Shown here in pieces: positions 21,994-34,619 of a stretch of DNA of 64,000 nt. The position numbers were made by a program, and so were the translations under genes. The DNA comes from Ophiosphaerella korrae (taxonomy: Eukaryota; Ascomycota; Dothideomycetes; Pleosporales; Phaeosphaeriaceae), in contig JALNQF010000104.1 of assembly GCA_028456385.1 (NCBI GenBank), forward strand, positions 62,001 to 126,000, given 5' to 3'. Every line of letters begins with the position of its first letter. The first letter of the stretch is position 1. Under the pieces are notes generated by a model. It did not search any database and was not told the DNA's origin. It saw nothing but the letters and a program-made list of their open reading frames with translations.

Positions 21994-23210
21994 TCAATAG
22001 TCACTCGCGACCGAATCATCGGTGTAGAGTCTTGTCTGGGGAGGTCTCTCGCCATCTTGTTTCCCTCTCACCTCGCCTACCTTTGCCCTTGCCTCCTGCA
22101 TGATCCACAACCCTGAACTCGTCCCCAACCTTTTAGCTCCGGCCTCCAACATCTTGATCGCGGCCTGCAGACTCCTCACGCCTCCACTTGCCTTGACCTC
22201 CATCTTCCGTCTCCCAACACCTTTGTTCACCAGGTACTCGGCAGCGCTAACCATGAGCCGCACATGTGGCAAAGTGGCACCAGGGCCATTGAATCCCGTC
22301 GAAGTCTTGATAAAATCAAAGTTTGCGGCTGCGGCGAGGTGGGAAGCAGCAATAATTTGTTGTTCATTCAACTGCGATGTTTCGAGGATGAGTTTGAGGA
22401 CTGTGGGTGATGGGCAGAGAGAGCGAATAGATGCCAATTCCCTGTATATAGCAGAGTAATCGGGGACATCGTCTGCATTCTCGCTCGCTACAGATGCGTT
22501 CCTGGCTGTGTTGGCCGCAGTGATGCTATCGATTGCCGAGTCTTTGGAACCGAGTACATGGTCGGGCTTTGGCGTCTTGTTATGCTTGGTAAGTAAAGAG
22601 TGGTTTAGAACAACGTCGAGCTCGGCGGCTCCAGCTGCGACTGCGGCCCGGGCTTCGCGCAGCTTGGAATATGTGTCTTGCGTGCCTTCGTGGAAGCCGA
22701 CGACGCAGGCTACGATGACGGAAGAACCTTTGAGGTTGGAAATGCAGCGTTGGACCCAGTTTAGGCGTACGCAGACAGACTAAGATGCATCATTTAGACG
22801 AGACTCATGAGCATGTACAGCGCATGCTGTCTCTAGTAGACAAGGGGTTATTATACCTTAAAACCTTCAGTCCTCGCTTCGGCGCATAGTCCATCTATTG
22901 CCACACTTGTCGCATCCAACTTCAGCACCGTATGATCCACCGTCAAGGCCAGCTGCTTCAATGCCTCGTTTCCATTGCTCATCTCTGGTCCCTCGTAAAT
23001 TTTTCTTGCCCGCTCTTCGCTTTGCGCCTCCTCCATCACCGCCCTTTCAGTCTCTTGGATTTGCGCCGCCCATTCCTGGTTGGTGTACCGATCGGTCATG
23101 ACTTCAACTGGACCCAGGGAAGAATCCAAATCTGGATTTGCGGCAAGGAAGCCGCGAATGAGGACTTCAGATTCTGTGAGAGGAATAGGATGAGGGTTTG
23201 TGCTCGCCAT
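21994..23210 (-). CDS. Deoxyribose-phosphate aldolase (DeoC)
   Basis: Two exons, 23210-22857 and 22779-21994, give 379 residues. The intron (GTATAA...CTTAG) is phase 0. The enzyme cleaves 2-deoxyribose 5-phosphate to glyceraldehyde 3-phosphate and acetaldehyde in deoxynucleoside catabolism. Family signatures: LTVDHTVLKLDAT (about residue 92-104), SVCVRLNWVQRC, VVGFHEGTQDTYSKL (VGFPxG-like), GAAELDVVLNHSLL, FDFIKTSTGFNGPGAT with the Schiff-base Lys, and MEVKASGGVRS. The protein is longer than bacterial DeoC (about 220-260). It has about 90 extra N-terminal residues and a polar insertion of about 45 residues after DVVLNHSLL (DSAIDSITAANTARNASVAS). Both occur in some fungal homologues. The start is the only ATG before the conserved core in this frame. 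Confidence 0.9.
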
Positions 23211-23981
23211 TGTTGTAGTGTTGGGCTGGTTGTTTTGCTTAGGTTATCTATTGCCAATAGTTGCACGCGCCCGTGTTAGTGAGCCGAGGGCGGGCAAATC
23301 TAATGATGACGTGGTGGGCTGGCTGTTGCGAGTCGTGCGATATTCAAGGGCTGACAATTCCTGGAAGGCTGAGCAAAAAGAGTTTGAGCAAACGGTTCAC
23401 CAACATAGGTATTTTACGAGCTGCAAGGCTAAATAACAAGGACAAATCGCCTATGTTGACATCGGAGGTCGGCTAAACTTCGCTTCCACCATGCACTATG
23501 TCAACGTCCTGCTTGTCTAGGTAAGGTCACTAAATCGCTGGTAGTCGCGGCTTGTATGTATTCGAGCATGTCCAGTAGTATCAACATGCACAGAGAACGA
23601 GTCATTGAGAAAGCACGAGGTTGCTGTGTCGATTTACAAAGGGCCGCTTACATGCTGAGGAATCCTTGATTGCAAACCGTCCTCGCCCTCGGACAACGAT
23701 CCAGAGCTCCAGATGCCATCTCCTCTCCTACATGCATATACATGAAGCTGCAGAAGAGCATGCCGAACAGAAGGAAATAGGTTGAGAAAGGGTTATCCCA
23801 TGATCCACGCTAGATATCCGGAACTCCCGTTTTTATGACTTTTGCATTTGAACTCGAGTCGAAAGATCCCTCTTCTATCCCGCGGTCGAGCCGATCAGTA
23901 TCAATGGAAGCTACATCCCCATCCCATGATAGTCGTTATCGTAACCCGTCAAAGCGCCACCATCCAAATGCCAAGTGTCGC
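23211..23981. other. Intergenic, no gene recognised
   Basis: Promoter and leader of the aldolase gene on the left, 3' flank of eS27 on the right. Only short frames occur. Confidence 0.5.
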
Positions 23982-24503
<522 letters not shown>

Positions 24504-25335
24504 TGTGTCGGTTGGAGGACAGAATTGTTTTGTGTTTTGTTCAGTAGCGAGTTGAAGTCGATGGATTGGGCGCGAGAGTCGAGGACGCGGACGGCTTGGA
24601 GGGCGGAGGGGCGATGAGGTCGAATTCTGAGGTCGTGGGCGGTCTGTGCTGAATAACTAGCGTGTCGGCTAATTCGCCCTTTCCTCACCGAGTCTTGGCT
24701 ATTCACTATTGGCCATCGACGCTTGGACTCAGAATGAGTCTTTCTGTCTAATTCTCAGGCAGCAGCTGGTTCTCAAACAAGAACCTTATCCAGTTTGATT
24801 CTGCCATTGGTGATGGAAATTCCGGCCAGATTGTGGCTTCCGCTTTGCTCGTAGAGTCGATGACGACTTTGACATTGCCCACCACTGCACGTGAGCTGGT
24901 GTCAGACGCCTAGCACTTGCATTTGTATTTGTTCTCTCGTCATTCGCGCAGTGGATGAACTTATACTATATGAGAGTCTATCTTACACTACACATTGCTA
25001 TAGTTATAGATGTCGCGCTCAAACATAGCGACGATTACCGCTGTGCGTCACCTCACTGATCTATGACTTCTTCCCTATGCTCAGCCAAGTGTACATATGT
25101 CAGTCTTGTGTGCAGTAGATCATGCGCTTGGCTTCATCATCTGTAATTCGAAGCGCCGTGAAATGCAGACATAGTTGCAATGCACCTTGCTTTAACAAGC
25201 GCCAGAATGCGAACTTTAGCTTGCCTGTGCTAGCTCCGGCCTCGCCGATGGTCTTGGTGATTGTCCTTTAACTTCCTCAACATCCGCCAGGCTTACCCAC
25301 ATCGGATTTCTAGACTTGCTTCTCCTGTCATTATA
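24504..25335. other. Intergenic between divergent genes
   Basis: Promoter region of eS27 (minus) and the acetyltransferase (plus). No further gene recognised. Confidence 0.5.
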
Positions 25336-26176
25336 ATGGCTGCCACATCGAAAAATATACAAGAGATTGAAAAAGCAAGGAAATTAAACCATGTACCCTG
25401 GGGTGAGGAGTACGAGAAGATGATCTCGGGCATGCTGCATGTCTTGTTTAGTTCCTCAACCTATACGGTACTGACAGGAGTCAAGGTACAACTCATACGA
25501 TCCCTCTCTAAATGAGGCTCGCTACAAGGCTCGCGCCGCTGCCCACAGGTTTAACACCTGGTTCCCCGACCCCTCCACCAATCCATCACAAGGCTTCAAA
25601 GTCCTTGCTACAGAGCGCCTGAAAATGCTCAAGGGGATAATCGGTCATTTGGCCGATGACGAAATATGTAAATTTAGGAACCATGTATCAACCATACCAC
25701 ACTCTGACATGCACAGATATCGAACCCCCCTTTAATGTCGACTACGGTTGCAATATTTCCTTCGGCGCTCGGTTTTATGCCAACTTCAATCTCACTATCC
25801 TCGATTGTAGCCTCGTCACCATTGGGAATAGGTGTATGTTTGGTCCCAACGTTTCCATTTTTGCTGCAACGCACGAGGCCGAAGCGCAGTCGCGGCGTGA
25901 GAATGTGGAATACGGAAAGCCTGTAGTGATTGGAGATGATTGCTGGATTGGAGGAAACGTCGTAAACGATGCTGTTAGACCAAGACATGGCAGGTCAGCT
26001 GACATATACAGGTAATCTTGCCCGGTGTGACGATTGGGAGGGGCTGCACGATTGGTGCAATGAGCGTGGTGAGTAAAAATATACCAGAGTTTTCGGTGGC
26101 GATGGGTCAGCCCGCAAAGGTAGTCAAGAAAGTCCAGGAGGTAGCACCTGAGCAGGGAGATAATGTGGGTCCGTAG
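25336..26176 (+). CDS. Maltose/galactoside O-acetyltransferase-like (hexapeptide repeat)
   Basis: Four exons, 25336-25436, 25486-25667, 25717-25961 and 26012-26176, give 230 residues. Order: N-terminal Mac domain ([35 protein letters not shown]), then a left-handed beta-helix of hexapeptide repeats ([39 protein letters not shown]). The CoA-binding catalytic region follows with the active-site His in [13 protein letters not shown], then [20 protein letters not shown] and [10 protein letters not shown]. Family members transfer acetyl from acetyl-CoA to sugar hydroxyls; the true acceptor here is unknown. The first intron appears to use a GC donor (CT|GCATGT...TCAAG|G) with a TACTGAC branch site, because only that join gives the conserved SGMLYN. 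The other introns are GT-AG. Confidence 0.85.
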
Positions 26177-26380
26177 GCCGTACAGGAAAACATGGGTTTT
26201 AATTGCACTGGAGATGAAATTCGATTAATCACCTAGCTCATCCGTTAGTATTGCTGAGATATCTTTGGGTATCTTGATCCTGAAAGTCTCGTTGATCATA
26301 CGATTGCTGCCTGAGTAATCTAAAGTCTGACCAAAGAGTGAATGATATTTTTACTTAAATCAATCTGGTCCAAGGACCAT

Positions 26381-28390
26381 TTACTTAGGAACAGGTTTTC
26401 CTCGAATGGCATCCGCAGCTTTCTCAGCTAACGCATACACCAAACTCACTATGTTTCCCTGCACATGCGTTGGGAAGATGCTCGCATCAGCTACCCGAAC
26501 ATTGCTCGTCCCATATACCTTCAAGTCGTCGCTCACTACGCCACCCTTATCCTGTGGTAACATTGCGCATGTACCGACAGGGTGGTACTCTGTGATTGTG
26601 TTTCTGACGACAAAGTCCTTTGCTTCTTCAAGCGTCTTAGGGAATTTACTGAAGCCTGATGATTTGTGAAGCAGCACCTCGCCATTATTGTCGCGACGGA
26701 GAACCGACTTGAAAGGTTCAATCTCGGTAAATGATAAGACATGCAAGAGTGAACGTGCCATAAGATCTACATCTAGGGGATGCTTGAAGTATGCTGGGTC
26801 AATGGTTGGCTGAGTTTGAGGATCGGGAGAATTGATATGAATATAACCACGGCTCAGACTTCGGGTGGAACAGGCGCACAAGGCGCACCACATTCCTGGC
26901 TCATCATGGTAAAAAATCTGCGCAGGTTCATATGCTTTGCTTACATCTACGCCAGTTGGTAGAGTCACTATCTGTGTAACAGCTTCTTTGGAGTCTAAAA
27001 GCTGGCGCACGAATAGAGCATCGCGACCGGCAGGGTCTGCGTCAGGGTGCTTCTTCGCAAAATCTGCAACTAGAGCTTTGAAATACTGATCCGCGTCTGG
27101 GAAGTTGGGCTGGACCTTTTCGAGGGATGCAAAGCCTGTAGTGGTAGGTGGGGCCGTGAATGGTCCGGCTTTGTATTGGATATAGGCTTCCATGGCCCGT
27201 TGGGCGATTTCTGGGTTGCGAGCCAAAGCTTCAGCAGTGAGATACTCATCTTTGACCCCCTGACATGGCTTGTAAGCATTCATTGCTATGGTCGTGTATG
27301 GTATGGCTTACTATGACGGCCGCCGTGGCAGTATGATCGTTCAAATTTGTGCCCACACCGACATTTTCTACAACGACGTCCACACCGGCATTTTGTAGAA
27401 CGCTGCGGGAGCCAATACCTGAGAGCTCCAAGATCTGGGGAGAATTGATCGATCCTCCACAGACAATGACTTCCTTGTTGACTTTGATTGTGTGTGTGGT
27501 GCCATCGACAATAAATTGTACGCCAGTAGCCTTCGCATCCTTTCCACTTTTCTCTAATTCAATTTTAGAGACTAGGGCATGGGTGAGTAACGAGAGATTT
27601 GGTCTGTTTGCGTTTGGCTCGTAGTAATCCCTGGCCGCATAGCTCCTCCTTTTCAGCTTTGGGTGAACTGTGTTAAGTTGATTGAAGCCTCCAATAGCGG
27701 AACCGCTTCGAGGGTCCTCAAACGGTTCATATCCTGCATTAAGAACCGTCTTTGGCCACACATCTTGTACCCAAGTGAGATCATCGCCTGGGAGGCAGAC
27801 CTGTGGTGGTTAGGCTATAGCTGAGCCTGAAACGCATTAACTGACCTGTATTGGACCTGAAGTACCACGTAATGTTGCATCAAGATATTTATCATTCACC
27901 TTCTCCGCAAATTCTTGGCCGGATGGATGGTAGGTCTCAAACTTGCGGTAGTAGGGCAGCATGTCGTCAAAACCCCATCCTTTGTTTCCTAACTCGACCC
28001 AGTTATCCAGATCTTGTCTGGAGGCCATGCTGAACATGTTGAAGTTGATAGCAGAGCTGCCACCAAGAATCTTGCCTCTGGCCCAGCCATGAGCCCGGCC
28101 GACTGTTCCTTCCTATAAATATGTCAGCTAGGCCTCGGCCTTGAGCAACTCTTGGTGCATACCTGAGGTACGGTTTTGAAGTCCCAATCATACTGCGGTT
28201 TGCCATATAGTTGATTGAACAGGTTGGGGGCATCAATCAACACATCATCCAAGCCATTTCCACCAGCTTCCAAAACTCCCACGGTCACGTTTGGATCTTC
28301 AGTCAGGCGAGCCGCGATGACTAGACCTGCAGTTCCCCCGCCACATATGACGTAGTCATAGGATTTGTTTTTGAATTCATCGACAGGCAT
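26381..28390 (-). CDS. GMC-family FAD-dependent oxidoreductase
   Basis: Four exons on the minus strand: 28390-28163, 28112-27846, 27800-27312 and 27259-26381, giving 620 residues. The Rossmann FAD motif is at the N-terminus (YDYVICGGGTAGLVIAARL, about residues 11-29). GMC signature 1 follows (GRAHGWARGKILGGSSAINF) and signature 2 (GGSINSPQILELSGIG). The C-terminal catalytic segment has EYHPVGTCAML (His near 554) and FPTHVQGNIVSLVYALAEK (second His near 592). The family oxidises alcohols or sugars such as glucose, choline and aryl alcohols. Substrate cannot be assigned. No signal peptide is visible, unlike secreted glucose oxidases, so it is probably intracellular. All introns are 49-52 bases with GT/AG borders and phase 0. 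Confidence 0.9.
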
Positions 28391-29206
28391 GATGGGCGAT
28401 GTGATTCAGACAGCCGGCACAAGTAGATAGCGGGAATCCTGGCATTTATAATCTAGCCGGCTTGTTTAACTTGAGATAGCGTCTCGTTCGCCAGCATTTA
28501 GAGCATATTGATCAAGTTCTAGACGTGGCAACTAAGCGAAACGCGTGCTCCAGTAAGAAACCGTAAGAGGATATAGCTCACCCTACTACGACTTACCTAG
28601 TGGGCCAGCCAGCATGGAAGAGTAACTGGATGTAGAACCCCTTGATCAAGCGGGGTCAGAAGGTCAGAAGCGCAGTTTGATTGGCTAGAGATATTCTGTT
28701 ATGGGGGCTAACCAATACCAGTCTTTTTCCGTTCACAGCGCAAGCTCACTTTCATCATCATTCAATATATATCCTCGCATATTGAGATCCTTCTGGATGC
28801 AGCAACATGTGTTTGCCTTGGCAGAAATATTTTAGCCACTGCATGCTGGGGAGAAGATGAAGTGCAATCCAACAACATAAGTTCTGAGGGCGAAGCGAAG
28901 CAAGAGTATTGATAGGTAGAGTTTCAAAGAGAGAAATTTCATTGATATACGCCCGGCGTGTCGCATCACGGGCTTGGACCTATCAAGGGGAAGCCTTGCA
29001 AGTAGAAATAAATGTGGGCCAAGTCGAGATAGGGATACGCGCCTCTCGTAACGGAATGAGAGCGGGCTCAAGCAAATTTTTCTATCAAGGAGATACAGAG
29101 AAAGCCAACTCGGGGGGTGTAGTAAAGAGGCGCGACTGGTTTGGGTGAGGTTGGTTTAAGGTTGGATAGGTGTGAGGTGTAGCGGGCGGAATTTTAGTGA
29201 TTAGTG
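28391..29206. other. Intergenic between divergent genes
   Basis: Promoter region of the GMC oxidoreductase (minus) and Ipi3 (plus). No additional gene recognised. Confidence 0.5.
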
Positions 29207-30906
29207 ATGGCATCCCCAGGCGCACAGACTCAGGCACAGACGTGCTCTACTGAAACTTTGAGAAAAGTTCAAGGCACTCCACGACGCCCAAATCTTGACA
29301 TACTCGGTATGTTGACGGAACAATTCGTGGCTACGATCTCCGCATCCACGAAGCCGAATACGGGTGTCACTAAAGATGCTGGAATTTTCATTCACGAATA
29401 CCAGCCACTGGCCGTGCAACGCCATGTCTTCAAGAAGAGCGCAACAGCACCCAATGGCATCGCCGTGAGCAGCTCGCATATCTTTGCGGCCCAGTCAGGC
29501 AAGGCCATTTTGCATGTGTACAATAGAGAGAAGGGCAATCAAGAAGCTGTTGTTCCTTTTCCAGAGCGCATTCACAGCATCGCCCTGGCTGCGCAAGACA
29601 CAGTTCTGCTGCTGGGGACCGAAAGCGGGCGAGTACTGGCTTGGGAGGTTAGGCATGGCCCTGGAGTTGCATGCGTCCTTGAATCTAGGAAGCTAACACT
29701 AGATAGACTTGCTCAGGCCGCCTCGTCTCCACGTCTACTTCACATCTTCAGCCCGTGACGTGCATTGCGGTTGATCCAACCTCCAACTTCTTCCTCTCTG
29801 GATCTGCAGATGCCATGATACACGTCTGGTCCCTGCCTGCTATTTTATCCTTCACTCCCGATGCCTCGCGATCGCCGGTACATACACTGTCTACCCACCG
29901 AGGACCAATATCGTCGATCGTGTGCGGGCATAGCTCGAGCAGCGCAAACATTGCTGTATCGACGTCTGGGGATAAGACTGCCATAGTGTGGGACTACCAT
30001 AGTGGCCAGGTGCTGAGGACATACTTGCTTCCGGAGGTACCTACTGCGACAATACTAGACCCTGCCGATCGAGCATTCTACGTTGCTTACACAGATGCAA
30101 GTTTACAGACGATTGATTTTCATGACCACGTTCAGAAGGCAACATCCATCGATGTCCTGCGAGACGCTACTTCGTCTCATCGACCTGTGCAGCCTCCACC
30201 TAGAGCCAGGTTCAGCGCAGACTCACAAAAGCTGGGAGAAGCGCTCAGTTTGGGCTTGAGCTGGGACGGCACGACTCTTGTCTCAGGCCACGCAAGCGGC
30301 AAGATTGCAGCTTGGGACATTGCAAAAAGCAATTTCCTAACAACCCTTGCAAATCTTCCGGGTCCTGTTTCTAACCTGCAGTTTCTGATACCCATCGGGT
30401 TCCCCGATTCTCCGGAACAAAGATTTAAAATACAAACAGTAGTCAAACCAAAACAGGATTCGGGACTCCAAGGCAGTGGAAGCAATCTCATTCCGCCAGG
30501 CTACACCCTGAGCATGCAATTCACAGGTCGTTTACCTACCGGACGAGCGTCCGCTACCGGGAAGATGCTTGTTACCAAGAGTCCTTTTGAGGACGCCCTT
30601 AATCACCCTAGTTTTCCTGTGGGCATGCTGGATGAGAGTCTCGCTGAGCTGGAATCCTGGACCGCCTCTTCTGGTGGCGCCACTTCGGGTTCTAACTTTA
30701 TGGATGCTGAAAACCCCGTCAGCGCATCTGACTCTCAGCTAGTAGAAATTAGAGAACTGAAACAACAAATTGCAAGTCTCCAGCGCATACAGAAAGTCAC
30801 CTTCTCTCAGTTGTCGGAGCTACGTGCGGAGAAGGATTTCTTTGTGGATGGGCAGCAGGAGCGACCAGAGCACGCTAATAGTGGTCTTACCAATGTATCA
30901 TTTTAG
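29207..30906 (+). CDS. IPI3: Pre-rRNA-processing WD-repeat protein Ipi3
   Basis: Two exons, 29207-29647 and 29707-30906, give up to 546 residues. The 59-base intron (GAG|GTTAGG...GCTAAC...GATAG|ACT) joins SGRVLAWE to TCSGRLVSTS, as expected for a WD blade. Conserved Ipi3 features: MLTEQFVATISA, FKKSATAPNGIAVSSSHIFA, YNREKGNQEAVVPFPERIHS, LSGSADAMIHVWSLP, SGDKTAIVWDYHSGQVLRTY, and a C-terminal coiled coil (LVEIRELKQQIASLQRIQKV). Ipi3 belongs to the Rix1/Ipi1 complex that removes ITS2 and drives 60S maturation. Homologues usually begin at the residue matching MLTEQ, so ATG 29309 may be the true start. The 34 upstream residues are open but low in similarity. Confidence 0.88.
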
Positions 30907-31099
30907 TTCTAGCGTGCATCCTACAGTACTAGGCCATAAGTTTGGAATATTTCGCCCAACACGAGATTAACGCCTCATCATTTACAACCACCCACCACCT
31001 AAAACTATGTAGAAACTCTCTGTGTTTTATGTATTCAAAGATGATAGAATTAGTATTTGGTCAGCCGGCCTCGCGCGCGCCTACGAGCTTGAATTCCCC
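30907..31099. other. 3' flank of Ipi3
   Basis: AT-rich flank between Ipi3 and the transposon remnant. No gene recognised. Confidence 0.4.
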
Positions 31100-31510
31100 A
31101 CGGCATACTCATAATAAGCTTGTGTATGAGCGCACCTAGTATACGCTGCTAGCACTCCTTCAACGCGCTGCAAAAGCCCTCTCACTCCTTCTTAACTTAC
31201 ATGGAGCTATTATATTACAAACAGTGCTTATGAATTATCTTTTTAAGATGCTACTAGAGGCGCCCAAGAGGGTCAAGGTTAGGTGAGCAAGGTGGCTAAG
31301 TTATAGGTGTAATATGGTGTTGAGCTATCTAACTCCTCGTTACTACAGAGGTACATCTAGGTGTGTGTTATCCTGGATAAAAAGCCAAGACCGCCGCTAG
31401 TTAGGTAGTAAGCCTCCGTGGAGAGCCTCGATATAGCTTTGGCTGGAGTAGCCACCTTCTTGCATATCCTCATATCTCTCCATAATGATACGAGTTGCAT
31501 AGACATGATG
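31100..31510 (-). mobile_element. Decayed Tc1/mariner transposase remnant, RIP-like
   Basis: Read on the minus strand, 31490-31398 gives RIIMERYEDMQEGGYSSQSY followed by IEALHGGLLP, resembling the region before the second catalytic Asp in fungal Tc1/mariner transposases. About 31381-31367 gives FIQDN, the FxxDN motif itself. After a frame change, about 31303-31240 gives a stop, then PPCSPNLDPLGRL, two stops, then HLKK. This lines up with the usual WPPYSPDLNPIE..L.W.HLKK region, with Trp codons replaced by TAG. Multiple stops, the frame change and G-to-A-type substitutions show a dead copy, consistent with RIP. Terminal inverted repeats were not found, so the borders are approximate. Confidence 0.65.
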
Positions 31511-32791
31511 TTTGGACATTTTGCTTAATCCACATTACTGATATTAATAGTGGATACGATTCTATTGCACGCCTCCACAACAGCGGAATTTGCAAATGGC
31601 GATAGCCTTCTCACGCCAAACTCCGTGCAATCACAACAACAAATGAGAATGTTCCAGGATTTCCGATCACAGGTAATCAGCTTTCAAACTGCGTTAGATG
31701 ATGTATTGACATTTCCTAACCTACCTGCTACTGGATCCACGATGGACAAGAAACAAAGGCCGAGGTTTTACGTTGGCTTGAGGGACAGTCGTCAAATGTG
31801 CCATGATTAGAGGATCTGACATCAAACTGCATGCTTCGTGCGAGACACGATGATAGATTATGCTACAGCTTAGATAGCTTCTAATTCGAGACACTAGGTA
31901 TTCCACAGCACTATTGGCGTCTCACATGTGCTTGATATGCCTACTACGCAAACCAGGACCACGGGACGAATGATGGGTCCTACCAAGTCCAACTTGGGCC
32001 ATCAACGCGCGGTTGTCTACGGCGCAGGGTAGCAAGTGCCGCCTCCTCCCCCCCTCCCCCTAGGTACAACCATTGACGAGGCGGCAGCTATGCCTTCAGC
32101 GCCACCATCCAACGTTACATTCGGGACAAACGCCAGCTGCGCTACGGGAGCAAAGATCAAGTGCCAGAGTGCGTGTTGCGTTGCGATCACGCAGCTTCCA
32201 GTCGTGCTGCTGTGTTCCCACACACGACCTTTTCCCGGGTTAGGAGAAGGAAGAAAAAAAAAAAAAAGGCTCGTGGCATGTTTGATTGTTCGTGGTGGTG
32301 ACGAGGGGAACGCAACACACGGGAATTGCTTGCCGTTCGATTGGCGCGACATGTAGTGTTGCCGCGATTGCGGACGATCGCTGCCCCATCGGGCCAATGA
32401 TCGAGTGAGTTGAGTGCCTATTTGCTGGGAGGGCGCTCTTGTCCTAGCGGTGTGCAAAACGACTGTGTATTCTTGCAGCTTTGGCAGCGCGACTATGGGG
32501 ATTGGTAGAGGCGCAAACGCCGGCGCTGCACGCATGGCAGAAGACCGCGGCGTGCATGATCGATCTTGCACGCTTCCGTAATCATCAGATGCGCGTCTTC
32601 CTGCAAGTCACGCATGCTGCGTGGAAAAGACGGTGAAGCAATGGCTCTTCTTCATCCTCGTCGTCTTTCCACCTTTTTCTTCCTTTCATCCTTCCATCTC
32701 TGGCCATGCACAACCCCGGAAGCTTGCTGCCCCCTTGGCAAATCGTCTGATGATTATGCAGGACCCCATCTTGTTTAGCTCCAAGAATCCC

Positions 32792-32822
<31 letters not shown>
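32792..32822. repeat. (TAA)n microsatellite
   Basis: About ten tandem TAA units, intergenic. Confidence 0.9.
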
Positions 32823-32824
<2 letters not shown>

Positions 32825-33077
32825 GTGAGATCCCCACATCGTGGTACTCTCGGTATTCTCGGCTCCGAAAGAAAAAGAGCGATATTACCTATTACCGTAG
32901 ATATCTAGTTGAGCCAAATCAGATAAATTGCCCTTGTTTTCATGCAAGTCCCGCTCCCCTCCCTCCCCCACGCCCCCCCGGCCCCGCTTCAAAGCCTGTT
33001 TGGAGCCCCATGCCGTGCCTGCATATGGGCTTAGTATTTTGCGTGGGGTGTGTTTGCGATCGATGGTCTACAATAGG

Positions 33078-33097
33078 AAAAAAAAAAAAAAAAAAAA
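33078..33097. repeat. Poly-A tract
   Basis: Run of about 20 A in intergenic sequence. No sign of a retroposed gene upstream of it. Confidence 0.85.
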
Positions 33098-33198
33098 TTG
33101 CAAGGGAAATTTCTGGCATCAACCGGATTATGAGTGTGCAAGGAAGAAGAGGGCAGCAGTCAAAGGGTGGATTGTGTGGCGCGCAACGCAAAGCAGTA

Positions 33199-33246
33199 AG
33201 CAGTAGCAGTAGCAGCAGCAGCAGCGGCGGCGGCGGCGGCGGCAGC
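33199..33246. repeat. (AGY)n-(AGC)n-(GGC)n compound microsatellite
   Basis: Trinucleotide tract grading from AGT/AGC to GGC units. It is in an open frame but not in a recognised gene. Confidence 0.85.
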
Positions 33247-34619
33247 ATGGGCATACATGCGAGACGGGACGTGTTCTAAAATGTGCCGCTTTGTTTATTA
33301 GGCATGTGAAAAGAGAAAAGAAAATCACCCAGGGGCAATCTACAGAAGGGGGTAAGGTATCAACTGCTTGGGAAGGAAGCCCCAGTGTTCACGGCATGAG
33401 AAACGTGGAGGCGTAAATGAAGGGGGTGTGGGTGCTAGGTATGCGAAAAGGCTAGATAGGTAGGTATCTACGCTTTGGTTCGCAAATCAACAGGTGGGGA
33501 CCAGAGGGGTGGAAACGAGCAGGGGTACGGGGAGCGAACGGGCATGGGTGGTGGGTGCCGAGAGAGAGAGGACGGATGGGCCCCTCACGGGAGCGGCCGG
33601 ATTGGACAGGATCACACGCAGCCTATAATGGACAATCTTGTATCATCAGGGTTTCAACACGACCAGTAACGGCTTGGGAGAAGCGGTTGACCGGAGCCAA
33701 CATTTGTGAGATACCTCATTTTGTATTATTATTTTTTTCGGCAGCTATGTCTACCATATCTATGGCCCTCCACAATATTACGTCGTGATATCCACGCCTA
33801 ATAAAGACCCATGTGGAGCCTGGCTAATAGTAAGCTATATTTGTTTCCATGAGGTTGGATTGTATATCCCATATCGCTAGTGCAGGCGTCCCCTTGACTA
33901 ATGTCCGGGTTGTGAAAAGTCGTAATCCCTTGCAGAAGCTCCTCGGGGCCGCTGACTGAACCCGATGGCGAAAGCTCATCGTGCTAGGGAGGCTCGGAGG
34001 ACTGGATTAGAACTGGGGATAAGCGTAGTTGAGGAGCGGATGGAAGACCGTAGAGATAGAGCAAGCTGCGCATACCGAATAAGGTTGCATAACGCAAGGA
34101 AAGATTTAGTTGAACCTCTTGTGGGTGTTGCACGGCGGACAGAGGTGAGGTAATTGTTGAAAAACAAAGTATACCTTAGAAGCCACAATAAAGATACTCA
34201 ACTCTAAAGTCGGTACCCTGAGGTTGATAGTCTTCGGTATTCGTCACGGTCGTCGCAGTCGGCTATTTCGCAGAACAAAAAAGACAAAGGTGCCAGGACT
34301 CCGCCAACGAAAAGGAGAGGATACGAGTATGGATGCTAGGATAATTCAATGGATGCCGCCGAAAGACCAAAGTGCAGGCACGAGGAAGTACCATCGCTTT
34401 TTGTATATGTAAAATTTCAGATTGATATTCCGAAAAGAGATTAACAATATGATCAGTCGTGAATCGTATCGTGGGGGTTAGGCCGTAGAGAAATGATGAT
34501 GATGCAGGTAACAAGAAAAGGGACCACAAGCTCGAGGAACGCCGATGCTAATAGTCGCTAATATGCCGGAATAAGCCTCCCGGGAAGCGAAATAGGTTGT
34601 TATCAAGAAAGAAAGTCGG

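Larger units (their letters stand above)
31511..34619. other. 3.1-kb intergenic region with microsatellites
   Basis: No convincing gene. A plus-strand frame at 31550-31810 (86 codons, with LLTPNSVQSQQQMRMF) has protein-like composition and a GTAATC donor after FRSQ, and may be a fragment of a gene broken by the neighbouring transposon. Simple repeats cluster at 32256-32268, 32792-32822, 33078-33097 and 33199-33246. The right end is the 3' UTR of the otubain gene. Confidence 0.45.

Noticed and set aside
32017..33254. Several frames of 90-184 codons in the microsatellite region
   Set aside because: They are produced by simple repeats and GC-biased tracts on both strands; no motif or splice structure is seen.
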